Assembly: GCA_002498525.1 (NCBI GenBank)
Contig: DAHR01000016.1
Location: forward strand, 1-32,069
DNA length: 32,069 bases
DNA from: Euryarchaeota archaeon UBA58
GTDB taxonomy: Archaea > Thermoplasmatota > Poseidoniia > Poseidoniales > Thalassarchaeaceae
Direction of reading: 5' to 3'
Position 1 is the first letter of the stretch; each line of letters opens with the position of its first letter. The position numbers and the translations under genes were made by a program. Below are positions 1-7,727 of the stretch, in pieces. The notes under the pieces are model-generated. The model ran no database searches and was not told where the DNA came from. It saw only the letters and a list, made by a program, of their open reading frames with translations.

Positions 1-720
1 ACAGCCTATGCAATAGATTCAACCCCTTATGCTGGCGCTTATCTCGCAGTAATCGCAATCAATGTAATCGGCTCGCTCGGACTATTATTCCTCGATATCC
101 CGACACCACCACGGAGAAAGAAAGGAGAAAAGTCCGGTCGAGATCTCAAAGAAATATTCACTCAACCAAAAACAGTTGTTGCAGTAATCTGCGCCATGGT
201 TTCCTACGCGATGATGACGCTTGTGATGACTTCTACAACACTGGCCATGACAGCGACTGGATTCACCACCGCGGCGGCTGCAGACGTGGTTCGCTGGCAT
301 ATCATAGCGATGTTCGCGCCGAGTTTCTTCACCGGCGCGATAATCTCTCGAATCGGTCAATTACGAGTGATCACGATTGGCCTTACACTCCTTGGAATCG
401 CGGCGTTCATCAGTGTCAGTGGGGATGAGGTCGAAAACTTCTACTTTGCATTAATCGCATTGGGGCTCGGATGGAATTTTGGTTTCATCGGAGCGACAAG
501 TCTGCTGACGACGACACACACAAGTGAGGAACAGGCGAAGGTGCAAGGACTGAACGATGTGCTGGTGGCGGGCCTCGTGACGATTGCCTCATTTGGCTCG
601 GGCGCTATCCTGCAAATATACGGTTGGGAATATGTGCAATATGCGATGATCCCAGCTCTTTCCTTGGCTGCCCTGACCATTCTCTGGTTGGCGATCAAAA
701 CCAGGCATGCACGAGCATAG
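1..720 (+). CDS. MFS transporter, C-terminal part (5' end outside window)
   Basis: The reading frame is open from base 1 to the TAG at 718-720, so this is the last ~239 residues of a longer protein. It contains several hydrophobic helices separated by short loops. A basic cytoplasmic loop (PPRRKKGEKSGRD) lies near residues 36-48, as expected for the central or late loops of a 12-helix major facilitator. The helix with 'VMTSTTLAM' followed by 'WHIIAMFAPSFFTGAIISR' resembles the second-half signature of MFS_1 drug/metabolite exporters. A Met at 196 is internal to the frame and is not the likely start. The substrate cannot be told from this fragment. The next gene is 187 bp away, so this is probably the end of its transcription unit. 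Confidence 0.8.
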   Translation, partial: TAYAIDSTPYAGAYLAVIAINVIGSLGLLFLDIPTPPRRKKGEKSGRDLKEIFTQPKTVVAVICAMVSYAMMTLVMTSTTLAMTATGFTTAAAADVVRWHIIAMFAPSFFTGAIISRIGQLRVITIGLTLLGIAAFISVSGDEVENFYFALIALGLGWNFGFIGATSLLTTTHTSEEQAKVQGLNDVLVAGLVTIASFGSGAILQIYGWEYVQYAMIPALSLAALTILWLAIKTRHARA

Positions 721-906
721 AACCGAACTTCGGAGGTACGCGGTGATAGAAACAGTGAATGCAGTGGAATCGATGACTGATGTGTTCTCCTCGAAAATCA
801 GATTGAACATTTAATCGGTTGAATATTGAGTCTGTCCTGAGTGAACTACTGCATCACCAAAGGCTAAGGCTGAATTGCCGCGCCGAGTCAACAAGGGTGG
901 CATATT

Positions 907-1845
907 ATGGGACGTGGAGCACGCAAGGTCGCAGTCATCGGGGCTGGAAATGTCGGCGCGACTTGCGCATTCATGCTGGCCGAGCGCAAGGTAGGCGAGA
1001 TTGTGCTACTCGACATCTACGAGGGCTTCGCCAAAGGCAAGGCCCTCGATATGAGCCAGGGCGGTCAGATTCTCAATTACGACGGCAAGATCACTGGCAC
1101 CATGGATTACGCGGACATCGCCGGCGCAGATGTGGTCGTCGTCACCTCAGGATTCCCACGCCAGCCGGGAATGAGCCGTGAGGATCTGATAGGCAAGAAT
1201 GCTGACATCATCTCCCAAGTTGGAGCGGGAATACGCGACCACGCACCAAACGCGATCATCGTCATGGTGACGAACCCTCTCGATCTGATGACTTACCACA
1301 TGCGAGCAGTCACCGGATTCCCTGCCGAGCGCGTCGTCGGCCAAGCAGGAATCTTGGATTCGGCCCGCATGACACATTTCATCGCGCAGGAAGTCGGCTG
1401 TTCGAACGAGGATGTTCAGGCGATGGTCCTTGGCGGCCACGGCGACACGATGGTTCCATTGCCGCGCTACACCACGGTTGGTGGCATCCCGATAACCCAG
1501 ATCATGGATGCCGATACCATTGACGCGATATGCGAGCGGACGGCCAGCGGTGGAGGAGAGATTGTCAAGCTACTGGAGCGCGGCAGCGCCTTCTACGCAC
1601 CCGGCGCAGCCGCAGCGATCATGGCAGAATCGATCCTCAATGACCGCAAGCGCATGTTGCCTTGCAGCGCCTACTTGAGTGGACAATACGGACTCGAGGA
1701 TGTCTACATTGGAGTACCAGTCATCCTCGGGAGAAACGGTGTCGAGAGCATCGTCGAATTGGAATTGGAAGATTCGGAACTCTCAAGCCTACAGAAATCT
1801 GCTGCATTCTATAAAACTCAACTCAGTGATATCCTCGACTACTGA
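907..1845 (+). CDS. mdh: Malate dehydrogenase (LDH-like, NAD-dependent)
   Basis: 312 residues, full length for the LDH-like MDH family; it interconverts malate and oxaloacetate in the TCA cycle. The Rossmann signature GAGNVG is at residues 12-17, followed by Asp36 at the end of beta-2, which favours NAD over NADP. The substrate loop reads GFPRQPGMSR (82-91), with Arg85 and Arg91. Arg85 at the specificity position marks malate rather than lactate dehydrogenase. Asp151 and Arg154 (ILDSAR) and the catalytic His178 (GGHGDTMVP) are present. The ATG at 907 follows AAGGGTGG about 8 nt upstream. The Nudix gene begins 47 bp downstream, so the two may be co-transcribed. Confidence 0.96.
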   Translation: MGRGARKVAVIGAGNVGATCAFMLAERKVGEIVLLDIYEGFAKGKALDMSQGGQILNYDGKITGTMDYADIAGADVVVVTSGFPRQPGMSREDLIGKNADIISQVGAGIRDHAPNAIIVMVTNPLDLMTYHMRAVTGFPAERVVGQAGILDSARMTHFIAQEVGCSNEDVQAMVLGGHGDTMVPLPRYTTVGGIPITQIMDADTIDAICERTASGGGEIVKLLERGSAFYAPGAAAAIMAESILNDRKRMLPCSAYLSGQYGLEDVYIGVPVILGRNGVESIVELELEDSELSSLQKSAAFYKTQLSDILDY

Positions 1846-1892
1846 GCCGTCGCATTCATCTCCCCCGACCCCACCAAAGGGTCGTAGGTCAA

Positions 1893-2654
1893 ATGGTCCG
1901 AAGACACATCCACCTCGAACACGATGGCAAGTTACTGCTCGTTGACTTGGATGGAAATGGACCCGCAGTCCCCAGAATGGGCCGGGCAACCATAGCCGAT
2001 TCGAGCTTCTCGTTACGCCTTCCAACACCAGCAGAAGCCGAGGAAATGGGGCTGACATGGAAGGCGAAACGTACCAACCACTTCAGATTAGGACAAGAAA
2101 TGCACGAAATCATCGTCGCAACCCCTGATATTCCGTGGCCGGAGGCGTGGGCGTGGAAGGATGCGGTGATCAGTGACAGCGAAGTCGATCCGGTGGCACG
2201 TGAATCAGTCTACCGAACCTTGCACCGAGTAGTCAGCAAAGTTGTCATCGTCAACCCCAGAAATGAAGTGCTGATGGCCAAGGTCACCCGCGGATTCTTC
2301 AGCGGATGTTGGACCCTTCCAGGTGGCTTCGTGGATTATGCTGAGCATCCACGAACCGGAGCCGAGCGTGAAGCCCTCGAAGAACTTGGAATCAATATCA
2401 GAATCGCCGATCCTCAGGGGGAGTCTGGCGAGCCGCGGCGCGGCGAGGATTCGGCGATAATTCGTCAAGAGATATTCACTCCAGACGGCATCAACTGGCT
2501 CTCATTCACTTACCGCGTCGAAGCAGACATCGATGCCGAAAAAATTGTACCGAAAGACGACGAAATCGAAGAGGCTCGCTGGTTCTCCAAAGAAGGAGCG
2601 CTGCAAGTGGCAGTCTCTTTCTTCGACATCGAAGCAATTGAAAAACACCTCTAG
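1893..2654 (+). CDS. Nudix hydrolase with N-terminal extension
   Basis: 253 residues. A complete Nudix box (GX5EX7REUXEEXGU) is visible in the middle: GGFVDYAEHP followed by REALEELGI. This coordinates the divalent metal for hydrolysis of a nucleoside diphosphate linked to another moiety. The Nudix fold spans roughly residues 112-250. The first ~110 residues lack a motif I recognise, though the segment just before the Nudix domain suggests a separate small domain. N-terminal extensions also occur in NADH pyrophosphatases (NudC), but the NudC zinc cysteines are absent here. The substrate is unknown. The start is ATG 1893, 47 bp after mdh, with no strong Shine-Dalgarno sequence. Confidence 0.85.
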   Translation: MVRRHIHLEHDGKLLLVDLDGNGPAVPRMGRATIADSSFSLRLPTPAEAEEMGLTWKAKRTNHFRLGQEMHEIIVATPDIPWPEAWAWKDAVISDSEVDPVARESVYRTLHRVVSKVVIVNPRNEVLMAKVTRGFFSGCWTLPGGFVDYAEHPRTGAEREALEELGINIRIADPQGESGEPRRGEDSAIIRQEIFTPDGINWLSFTYRVEADIDAEKIVPKDDEIEEARWFSKEGALQVAVSFFDIEAIEKHL

Positions 2655-2741
2655 CTACAAGCCAATATGGGAAGTATAATTCAAGGGATTTCATTCCTCT
2701 GAAGCAGCTGATTTGAAGTCCCAGCGGGAACAGATTGAGTC

Positions 2742-2790
2742 GGTCGCGAAGCGACCTCAACTGAGAACACTCGCGCTCTGCGGAGCGCGA
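2742..2790. other. Two tandem GC-rich perfect hairpins downstream of tRNA-Pro
   Basis: GGTCGC-GAA-GCGACC (2742-2756, 6-bp stem) is followed 14 nt later by TCGCGCTC-TGCG-GAGCGCGA (2771-2790, 8-bp perfect stem). Read on the plus strand, the second loop is C(UGCG)G, a member of the very stable UNCG tetraloop class. The pair lies between the end of the Nudix gene (2654) and the 3' end of tRNA-Pro (2812, minus strand). No open reading frame explains them. They could shape transcript 3' ends for either convergent unit or belong to a small RNA. Confidence 0.6.
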
Positions 2791-2811
2791 CAGCTCGGCT
2801 GCAAAGAGGGG

Positions 2812-2889
2812 TGGTGGGCCTGCCTGGATTCGAACCAGGGTCAAATGCTCCCAAAGCATCTAGCATAGACCAGACTAACCCACAGGCCC
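2812..2889 (-). tRNA. tRNA-Pro (UGG anticodon), CCA encoded
   Basis: On the minus strand a complete cloverleaf can be drawn. Acceptor GGGCCUG pairs with CAGGCCC. The anticodon stem is GAUGC/GCAUU with the 7-nt loop UUUGGGA, giving anticodon UGG (Pro) with G37. The T-arm is CCUGG-UUCGAAU-CCAGG. The discriminator is A73, followed by an encoded CCA (2814-2812). The D-stem is weak (GU-rich). There is no intron; the body is 75 nt. The zinc-ribbon gene ends 40 bp upstream on the same strand. A possible TATA-like CTTTAGCA lies about 27-30 nt upstream of the mature 5' end, so the tRNA may have its own promoter. Confidence 0.95.
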
Positions 2890-2929
2890 GTGGGTATTCG
2901 CGCCACCTGCGGATTGCTAAAGAAGTTGA

Positions 2930-3346
2930 CTAAAGCCAGCGCCAGGTGTCGGTCGCTGAGCGAAAGAGGACACCTTGTATCTCAGCATCTCCAAGAATCT
3001 CCTCGGCTGTCGGTTCCGCGATTCCCTCGACCTCTAGTGACTCACGTAACTTCGCCAACGTCAGTTCTCCATTGTTGGCAGTGGCTTTGCGAATTATTCG
3101 GTGAATGAGTTCGACGCCGCCGCGTTTCCGGGTCTGTTCACGGAGTCGAGGACCCCTCTTGAGTCGGGATTCCACGTCCTCTCGAATCTCCGTGGGGAGA
3201 TTCGCATGGGCAATCGCTTCGGCCAACTGCACAGAACTATCGTAGATGCCTGTGGTTGCGATACCTGTCGATTCACCACAACGAGAACAGGATGGACGGC
3301 CACCTCTTCTTGAGCCGAATGAGTGGCCGCAAGCACAACGCAGCAT
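2930..3346 (-). CDS. Small zinc-ribbon protein of unknown function
   Basis: About 138 residues from ATG 3346; an in-frame GTG at 3364 would add six residues. The N-terminus carries a CxC...CxxC zinc ribbon (CACG near residues 4-7, CSRCG near 21-25). The middle (residues ~38-80) is helical and charged. The C-terminal ~55 residues (GGVELIHRIIRKA to WRWL) look like a small winged-helix-like or SAP-like helical domain ending in a Trp-rich tip, but I cannot assign a family. It sits upstream of tRNA-Pro on the same strand and is divergent from the small membrane gene at 3451. The zinc ribbon plus helical domain would suit a nucleic-acid-binding or ribosome-associated role; this is inference only. 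Confidence 0.7.
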   Translation of the reverse strand: MLRCACGHSFGSRRGGRPSCSRCGESTGIATTGIYDSSVQLAEAIAHANLPTEIREDVESRLKRGPRLREQTRKRGGVELIHRIIRKATANNGELTLAKLRESLEVEGIAEPTAEEILGDAEIQGVLFRSATDTWRWL

Positions 3347-3450
3347 CTTCCACCCACTGCTCACGCGCCGACCTCGTATTCAGGGTTCAATAGACTGTCT
3401 GGAGCACGAGGATGAATCATTTTCTTGAATCATGACTGGATTCGGGGGTC

Positions 3451-3738
3451 ATGCTTCGGGGCAGGGTCATCGTCGGCTGGCTCGGATTCGTGCTTCTGAT
3501 CGCAGCATCAATCAATGCTCTGATACGGGATGAGATGCTTACGATGGAAGTCTGGAGTTACCTGTTGTTGACGCCGCTTTTCCTCTTTCTCGCGCTGACT
3601 GAGGATGCCTTCTGGGTGCGAAGCGACGATCAGGATCCGATAGAACTTTTTGAAGATGAAGAAGAATCCAGCACTCTCGAAGAAGGAAAGGAAGTTTCCG
3701 ACCCGATCGAGGCAGGATTCGACATTCCAGTGTCGTGA
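3451..3738 (+). CDS. Small two-helix membrane protein, acidic C-terminal tail
   Basis: 95 residues. Two hydrophobic segments (about residues 6-24 and 34-51) are followed by a strongly acidic tail with runs of Asp/Glu (residues ~58-85). ATG 3451 is preceded by a G-rich stretch (CGGGGGTC) that could serve as a ribosome binding site. The gene ends 35 bp before the convergent 3' end of fttA. I do not recognise a family. The composition (hydrophobic first half, acidic second half) is unlikely to arise by chance in a shadow frame, so I consider it a real gene. Confidence 0.6.
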   Translation: MLRGRVIVGWLGFVLLIAASINALIRDEMLTMEVWSYLLLTPLFLFLALTEDAFWVRSDDQDPIELFEDEEESSTLEEGKEVSDPIEAGFDIPVS

Positions 3739-3773
3739 TGATTGGGATGCGAGTCGAGCGACTTGACTCTATT

Positions 3774-5690
3774 TCATTTCAAACGAAGTGTTTCGAGGTT
3801 CGCCGGTGCATAGGTCTGGACACGGAATTCATCACGCAGACCTTGTCGGAAGGCATTGCAGGTCTTGGCATCTCCATGATGACAGATGATCTTGCGTGGA
3901 GTTGGATTGAGCGCACGGACATAATCCATCAATTGCCGACGGTCTGAATGACCACTGAAGCCGTCGATGGTGACCACATTACAAGCTATAGGGATCATGA
4001 GAGTCTGCCCCCCGTCCATCAACGGAACTTCCGCATGGCCTTGTTGGAGACGACGACCGAGGGTTCCATATGCTTGATATCCGACGAAGCAGAGCGTGTT
4101 GTTGGTCTCTGGCGCCCAGTGTTTGAAGTACTCGATGATCGGTCCACCAGTCATCATTCCAGAAGTCGCGAGGACGATGCACGGAGAGGGGTCATAGAGC
4201 AGAGATTCGCGTTGTTCACGACTATCGACCTTCTTGAACCAACTGGAATTGAATGGGTTCTCGTCCCCACCCTTGAGGACCTTGGTTCGCAGTTCACGAT
4301 TGAGGAAATCAGGATGACTGGCGTGGATCGCCGTCGCTTCTGATATCATTCCATCGATCCAGACAGTCACTGGTTTGATTTCACCGGATTTGAACAACTG
4401 GTCGATCGCAATCATCACTTCCTGAGAACGGCCCACAGCGAATACCGGACAGAATATCTTGCCGCCACGAGAGAGTGCGAGTTTGATGAGATCCTGTAAC
4501 TCCTGTGTCGCATCAGAGCGATTCGGTTGGAAATCCTGTGGTCCGCCATAAGTCGATTCGATGACAAGAGTCTCAACCTTCGGAAATCGAACCGTCGCTG
4601 CGTCGAACAACCATGAGCGCTCGTATTTGATATCTCCAGAGAACAGAAGTCGGTGTTCTGAACTTCCCTCACCGATCTGCATGTAGATGCTTGATGATCC
4701 CAAGATGTGACCAGCATTCTCCATAGTGATCTTGACATCGGGCGCGACATCGGTCTTGTCGCCCCATTGAATATCGACGACGTGTTTGATGCATTCTTGA
4801 ATATCGGCTCTTGAATACGGCGGTTCTGCACCCTCGGCTTGTGCGACCTTGATGTAATCCATCTGCAGGAGAGTCATAAGATCGCGAGTAGGAGGGGTGC
4901 AGTAGACTGGACCTCGATATCCGTACCTGAACAAGACGGGTAACATCGCTATGTGATCGACATGAGCGTGTGTCAGGACGATTGCATCGAGATTGTCCAG
5001 AGGCAGCAGTTCTGGTGCGTTGAAGAAGGGTTGGACCTCGCTGCGATTCATCGTCGGCTTGGCGCCGACGTCGACAAGTACTCGAGATTCGTTGGTGGTC
5101 ACCAGATGCATCGCCCGTCCGACCTCGCGATAGGAACCCAGCGCTGTTATTCGCACCCAAGGCTCACCTCCCCGTTTCGGGCGATAGATGCGAGTGCCGA
5201 ACTTACGCAGCAGGGATTTCCTCTCAACGGCCATCTCTTTGCGATAACGGCGGATGTCGTGTTGGGTGCGGCTCTCGAAGGCCGGGGCTCTGTTGACGGA
5301 GATCAACCAACCAACCTCATCTCTCAAATTCTTGATGTGGATGCCTTTCGGGCCTACTGCAGCGCCAGGATCGTCACATTCGAGAATCACCTCTGAGAGA
5401 GCGGGGTCGAGCCAGACATTACGCACCTCCGCTTCGGCAGGAATGATCTCGCTCACTTTCTGGTGAACCGTCTGCTCATCAGCGAGAATGTCGGGGTGTG
5501 GTCTGACTACGACTCGGCGCTTCACGGTCTTGGCGATTTTGACCGTCAATGACTGACCGTGTCCTCCGAAAGCCTCCGGTTTTCGAGTGATTATGGCGAT
5601 TGAACCAGCTTCGACATCAACTTCATAGTCGACGTCTTTGGGTACGAGTTTCGATACTTTCTGCTTCACTTCTGATAACGTCAATCTCAT
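3774..5690 (-). CDS. fttA: KH/beta-CASP ribonuclease, transcription termination factor FttA (aCPSF1)
   Basis: 638 residues, the standard length for archaeal CPSF1. In order: two N-terminal KH-type domains (residues ~1-150, with GPKG at 113-116), a metallo-beta-lactamase domain with the motif HAHVDH (241-246) and SGDIKYE, an inserted beta-CASP domain (ATSGMMTGGP), and the C-terminal GFSGHSDR segment. Known archaeal homologues are ribonucleases that cut nascent RNA at U-rich tracts and terminate transcription. ATG 5690 is preceded by an excellent Shine-Dalgarno, AAGGAGGT (5704-5697), 6 nt away. The proteasome beta gene lies 86 bp upstream on the same strand, an arrangement seen in many Euryarchaeota, so the two are likely an operon. 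Confidence 0.96.
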   Translation of the reverse strand: MRLTLSEVKQKVSKLVPKDVDYEVDVEAGSIAIITRKPEAFGGHGQSLTVKIAKTVKRRVVVRPHPDILADEQTVHQKVSEIIPAEAEVRNVWLDPALSEVILECDDPGAAVGPKGIHIKNLRDEVGWLISVNRAPAFESRTQHDIRRYRKEMAVERKSLLRKFGTRIYRPKRGGEPWVRITALGSYREVGRAMHLVTTNESRVLVDVGAKPTMNRSEVQPFFNAPELLPLDNLDAIVLTHAHVDHIAMLPVLFRYGYRGPVYCTPPTRDLMTLLQMDYIKVAQAEGAEPPYSRADIQECIKHVVDIQWGDKTDVAPDVKITMENAGHILGSSSIYMQIGEGSSEHRLLFSGDIKYERSWLFDAATVRFPKVETLVIESTYGGPQDFQPNRSDATQELQDLIKLALSRGGKIFCPVFAVGRSQEVMIAIDQLFKSGEIKPVTVWIDGMISEATAIHASHPDFLNRELRTKVLKGGDENPFNSSWFKKVDSREQRESLLYDPSPCIVLATSGMMTGGPIIEYFKHWAPETNNTLCFVGYQAYGTLGRRLQQGHAEVPLMDGGQTLMIPIACNVVTIDGFSGHSDRRQLMDYVRALNPTPRKIICHHGDAKTCNAFRQGLRDEFRVQTYAPANLETLRLK

Positions 5691-5696
5691 TCAACG

Positions 5697-5704
5697 ACCT
5701 CCTT
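5697..5704 (-). promoter_or_regulatory. Shine-Dalgarno sequence of fttA
   Basis: AAGGAGGT on the minus strand, 6 nt before ATG 5690. A near-perfect anti-16S match fixes the fttA start and shows that SD-led initiation is used inside operons in this genome. Confidence 0.85.
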
Positions 5705-5776
5705 CGGTCAAACTCCACCCTCGTTCCGATGCCTCCTTGAATGGGGGCTGAGTCGGCGCGAAGCCGTGGAGTGTGT

Positions 5777-6403
5777 TCAGATGCTTGAGAGGAGGTTTGC
5801 GACCTCCTCTTCGGACAATTTCTGGAATCCCTTGGCTTCAGTTATGACAGCTAGATCCATGCCATTGCCACTCGCGGCATCACGCTGCGCAGATGCAAGG
5901 AGTGACTTCGCAGCGACTTTGAGAGCCTGATTCTGAGTCATACCATCCTTGTATTGGTCCTCGAGGACACCATACATGAACGGACTGCCTGAGCCGGTGG
6001 CGCAGTAAACATCCGGAATCGCGCCACCCGCTGAATCGATGCTGTAGACGCTGGGGCCGTCTGCATCTGTACCAACGATGAGGAGTTGCACATAATGAGG
6101 TCGGCCACCGAGGATGTTGGCTGTAAGAGTGGCCGCGCCTTTCACCGTCATCTGCTTGCTCCGCTTCAGTTCATAGAGGCGTAACTCAGCTGCCAGAACG
6201 CGTGAGAGGGATTGTGCATGACCGACGAGACCGGCGGTTGTCAAGGCCACATTATTTGAGATCTTGAACAGTTTCTTCACATTCTTGTTGGCGATGAAAT
6301 GTCCCATCGTCGCCCTGTGGTCAGCGCCGACGACGACACCGCCGTTGAATGTGATGCCGATTGTGCTCGTGCCTGTCTTGACCGGGTCCATGACTGCATC
6401 CAT
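5777..6403 (-). CDS. psmB: Proteasome beta subunit (20S core, N-terminal threonine protease)
   Basis: 208 residues from ATG 6403; the frame is open to ATG 6430, which would add nine. I prefer 6403 because AGGTGA lies 7 nt upstream and it gives an 11-residue propeptide (ending VKTG), close to the short propeptides known in Thermoplasma. Processing after that Gly exposes the catalytic Thr (TSTIGIT). The partner residues corresponding to Asp17 (GADHR) and Lys33 (KKLF) of the mature enzyme are present, as is GSGSPFMYGVLE. The protein forms the inner rings of the 20S proteasome; the alpha subunit is not in this window. Its downstream neighbour is fttA; upstream is the divergent sepF. Confidence 0.96.
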   Translation of the reverse strand: MDAVMDPVKTGTSTIGITFNGGVVVGADHRATMGHFIANKNVKKLFKISNNVALTTAGLVGHAQSLSRVLAAELRLYELKRSKQMTVKGAATLTANILGGRPHYVQLLIVGTDADGPSVYSIDSAGGAIPDVYCATGSGSPFMYGVLEDQYKDGMTQNQALKVAAKSLLASAQRDAASGNGMDLAVITEAKGFQKLSEEEVANLLSSI

Positions 6404-6610
6404 CTTCGACTCACCTGCCTGAGAGACCATTCCCAGCGAAGAGGACTCGATTCCGGCCCCTTATCAATCCGACGGGGAGAGTTAGGAAGAAGCAGCCAAA
6501 GTCTGCATATCGTTCTGGCCAGCACTTCACCGACCGTATTGCTCAAGGAGCATGGTTGTCCGCAACGAGTCGTGGTAGAACAAGATCGCCCCGAGCCTCG
6601 ATGGATCGAG

Positions 6611-6979
6611 ATGCCGAGTCTGCCAGCGAGCGCAGGTAATCGCTCGATTGAGGCTGGTCAGGATTACCACGACCTCGGCGAGATGTACAGTGATGCACCA
6701 GTGGCAAGAGGGTTGGGGGATGTGATTGTACATCGAGCCGTACTGGACGATATCACGGGGACCTCGAAAATACTTGACTGGGTCTCGGACGGTGATATCG
6801 TGATCCTTGAGATGCGCAGACTGATAGACACCGAAACAGAACTCAGAATGGCGGTCGATCAGATACAGGACTTCGTTGAAGGAGACCTCGCAGGTGAAGT
6901 GATCAGACTCGGACAATCCAGACTGCTTCTGCTTCCAAGTGAATTTGACATCTCGAAGAGCGACGGATCACTCTTCTGA
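6611..6979 (+). CDS. sepF: SepF-like cell division protein
   Basis: About 122 residues from ATG 6611. The core (residues ~35-118) has the SepF/DUF552 pattern: GDVIVHRA..., DGDIVILEM, a long helix containing AVDQIQDFVEGDLAGEV, then GQSRLLLLPSEFDI. Archaeal SepF anchors FtsZ to the membrane. The frame is open upstream to 6299 (GTG at 6572 and others), so the start is uncertain. A classical amphipathic membrane-targeting helix is not obvious in the 30 residues before the core. The ZPR1 gene follows after 12 bp and is probably co-transcribed. The psmB promoter region is divergent. Confidence 0.8.
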   Translation: MPSLPASAGNRSIEAGQDYHDLGEMYSDAPVARGLGDVIVHRAVLDDITGTSKILDWVSDGDIVILEMRRLIDTETELRMAVDQIQDFVEGDLAGEVIRLGQSRLLLLPSEFDISKSDGSLF

Positions 6980-6991
6980 TGGGGTCCTGAC

Positions 6992-7597
6992 ATGGAGAGC
7001 ACGATCGATCAGGACTGCCCGATATGTAACTCCGAATCAGGTCTGACTCTGATTGTCCACTCCTCTGAGATTCCATATTTCGGAGAACACACGGAGATGA
7101 CTCTGGTCTGCGATGCATGTGGCTGGCGTCATACTGATTTCATCCCAGCGGAGGGGCGGAAGGCCACAGCATGGTCCTTCGAAGTCGAATCCTCAGACCA
7201 TATGTCCGTTCGTGTCGTTCGCTCCTCGTCTTGCACGGTCCGAATCGTTGAGCTCGGCTTGGAGGTCGAACCGGGACAGAATGCGACTGGATACATCTCG
7301 AACATAGAGGGTGTGCTCAAGAGGTTCGAGGATGCGATTGGCTTGATTCTCCGTTCTTCGTTGGAAGATGGTGAGGAAGGCGCTGAGAATGTGAGTGCCT
7401 GTGAAGAATTACTGAGGAGTTTATCGGCTCTGCGAGTTGGTGAGGCTTCTGTAGAATTGATCTTGCTCGACCCGATGGGACATTCTCAGATTCTTCACGA
7501 AGAGGCCCGTTCGTGGGAACTCGATTCTGAAGAAATCGACTCACTCGCTCCTGGACCACAGATTCCAGTCATCGATTCCAGTGACCTCGATAATTGA
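6992..7597 (+). CDS. ZPR1-type zinc finger domain protein
   Basis: 201 residues with a single ZPR1 module. A four-cysteine zinc finger (CPIC at ~9-12 and CDAC at ~40-43) contains the characteristic IPYFGE...CGWRHTDF segment and is followed by a beta-rich A/B domain with IEGVLKRFEDAIG (residues ~104-116). Eukaryotic ZPR1 has two such modules and acts as a chaperone of elongation factor eEF1A; archaeal proteins have one. A comparable role with aEF1A is likely by homology only. The gene lies 12 bp after sepF. The tail (residues ~165-201) is acidic and probably disordered. Confidence 0.88.
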   Translation: MESTIDQDCPICNSESGLTLIVHSSEIPYFGEHTEMTLVCDACGWRHTDFIPAEGRKATAWSFEVESSDHMSVRVVRSSSCTVRIVELGLEVEPGQNATGYISNIEGVLKRFEDAIGLILRSSLEDGEEGAENVSACEELLRSLSALRVGEASVELILLDPMGHSQILHEEARSWELDSEEIDSLAPGPQIPVIDSSDLDN

Positions 7598-7727
7598 ATC
7601 AACCCCAGAGTCGCAGAGAGATATGGGGCGATTTTGCTAGGGCACTGGTGAATAATCGACTTCCAGTGTCCACGTGGTCGGCTGGCTAGGATCATCTCTG
7701 TGTTCCCTGTACCACTCCCGTTCCAAA

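Noticed and set aside
819..1181. 120-codon plus-strand frame overlapping the start of mdh
   Set aside because: Arg/His/Gly-rich translation in another frame of the strongly supported malate dehydrogenase gene.
2506..2866. Minus-strand frames reading through tRNA-Pro and the hairpins
   Set aside because: Translations such as 'GSNPGRPTTPL' and 'LVRIQAGPPP' are typical of tRNA sequence read as protein; the tRNA cloverleaf explains the region.
6299..6610. Open frame extending sepF upstream to 6299
   Set aside because: It overlaps the psmB coding sequence in antisense, and its translation (Cys/Arg/His-rich) looks like a shadow frame.
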